From the NCBI GenBank assembly GCA_013141505.1, contig JABFQX010000023.1:1-64000 (forward strand): DNA of 64,000 bases. The letters are read 5' to 3'. The position numbers were made by a program, and so were the translations under genes. Source of the stretch: Methyloglobulus sp. GTDB lineage: Bacteria; Pseudomonadota; Gammaproteobacteria; Methylococcales; Methylomonadaceae. A model generated the notes under the pieces. That model was not told where the DNA came from and did no database searches. It was given only the letters and a program-made list of their open reading frames with translations. The stretch's first letter is position 1. Each line of letters begins with the position of its first letter. Of this stretch, positions 63,307-64,000 are shown in pieces.

Positions 63307-64000
63307 ATGTCGGTAGAAATCCCCATTCTTCTGTTTGGCCCTGACTTACCCGTAGCCGGACATCCGACAGTCTGCGTGCTTGAACAGGATCACCTTTATC
63401 TACCCACATATAAACATGCGGTGAGATTTACCGAATTGGAAGCCAGAATTGGTAGCTTCGATCACAACCAATTACAATTGTGCTGGCAATTCCAGGATCA
63501 AAGCTGGCTGTTAATCCCCTCTTCCTTGGAAACACAAAAGACTCTTATTAACGCACTACCCAAGCAATCGGTAAATGGCTTGCATAAATGGCAACGAGCC
63601 ACATTGGGGCAGAGCCTGGTTTGGAAAACAGCCATCTATTCGGCCTGCACCCTGGCTTTGGCTGCAATCTTATTGGTTTGGCAATATGATACGGCAATCA
63701 CCTGGGTTGCAGGGCAAGTGTCCTTGGCGACCGAAAACAAGATTGGTCAGTCTGTCTTGACCTCGTTAAAGTCACAAAGTACGTTGATAGATAAGGGGAT
63801 TGCTGTGGATGCCGTTAAAAAAATCGGCGACCGCTTGACCAAAAATTCAGCTTACAAATACCAATGGCATCTCTCGAATGATCCCGCCATTAATGCCTTT
63901 GCCTTACCCGGCGGCATAGTCATCGTCAACAAAGGCTTACTGGAAAAAGCGGATTCACCCAACGAAGTCGCTGGTGTGTTAGCCCATGAAATCCAGCATG
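63307..64000 (+). CDS. M48-family metallopeptidase, N-terminal part
   Basis: The frame starts with ATG at 63307, one base after the AIM24 gene stop, and is open to the window edge, giving 231 residues. The order is an N-terminal cytoplasmic part of about 100 residues, one membrane helix (about 115-135; IYSACTLALAAILLVW), and the beginning of an M48 peptidase domain with AFALPGGIVIVNKGLLE and the zinc motif HEIQH (227-231) right at the edge. The layout fits membrane-bound M48 proteases of the YfgC/HtpX group that degrade damaged membrane proteins. C-terminus outside the window. Confidence 0.85.
   Translation, partial: MSVEIPILLFGPDLPVAGHPTVCVLEQDHLYLPTYKHAVRFTELEARIGSFDHNQLQLCWQFQDQSWLLIPSSLETQKTLINALPKQSVNGLHKWQRATLGQSLVWKTAIYSACTLALAAILLVWQYDTAITWVAGQVSLATENKIGQSVLTSLKSQSTLIDKGIAVDAVKKIGDRLTKNSAYKYQWHLSNDPAINAFALPGGIVIVNKGLLEKADSPNEVAGVLAHEIQH

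Overview
The window looks like chromosomal DNA of a Gram-negative, respiring gammaproteobacterium. The evidence is nlpD directly ahead of rpoS, a RegB/RegA-type redox two-component system, a sodium-pump oxaloacetate decarboxylase (oadGAB), a Fur-boxed bfd-bfr pair and a TolC-type outer-membrane channel. A methanotroph-type organism (Methylococcales) is my best guess from overall gene style and moderate GC, but no methane-oxidation gene lies here, so this stays an inference. No tRNA, rRNA or CRISPR array was found.

Layout. 1-5.2 kb: tail of an unknown gene, a small inverted-repeat element, regBA (minus), msrA (minus), hslO and a lipoprotein. 6.1-20.2 kb: a secreted-protein locus on the plus strand: an 1825-aa beta-helix/calcium-site surface protein, three cupredoxin-type proteins, a subtilisin-like protease with cadherin-like repeats, and a small secreted protein. 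20.7-24.0 kb: oadGAB. 24.1-31.2 kb: a type I restriction-modification operon on the minus strand (hsdM, a DUF1016 nuclease, hsdS, hsdR), split between hsdS and hsdR by an IS200-type transposase gene and a dense array of REP-like palindromes. 31.5-39.3 kb: housekeeping genes (bfd, bfr, trhO, moeA, mobB, a J-domain protein, nlpD, rpoS, a nitrilase-family hydrolase and a GNAT enzyme). 40.0-47.6 kb: a peptide-export locus: a glycine-rich double-glycine-leader peptide, a FemAB-like aminoacyltransferase, an HlyD adaptor, a C39-peptidase ABC exporter, a TPR protein and a TolC-like channel. 47.6-51 kb: three exported proteins (PepSY-like, DJ-1/PfpI-like, alpha/beta hydrolase). 51.4-61.6 kb: a copper-radical oxidase fused to a jacalin-like lectin and a dihaem cytochrome c, a clan-A glycoside hydrolase, and a G8-domain beta-helix protein. 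62-64 kb: a secreted repeat protein, an AIM24-family protein and the start of an M48 metalloprotease.

Three loci deserve most attention. (1) The two proteins at 11692-14319 each carry exactly half of the ligand set of a multicopper oxidase: one has HxxHxH plus HCH-H-M (type 1 copper and half of the trinuclear site), the other HxH plus HSH (the other half). I infer an oxidase whose trinuclear centre forms only between two separate polypeptides. (2) The 51419-56197 protein keeps every recognisable galactose/glyoxal-oxidase copper-radical residue and ends in two CxxCH haem sites, which suggests direct electron delivery to respiration. (3) The 40066-47550 locus looks like a bacteriocin-type system with a Tyr/Gly/Asp/Ser/Lys repeat peptide. 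Its FemAB-like enzyme could be an immunity factor (as for lysostaphin Lif) or a tailoring enzyme.
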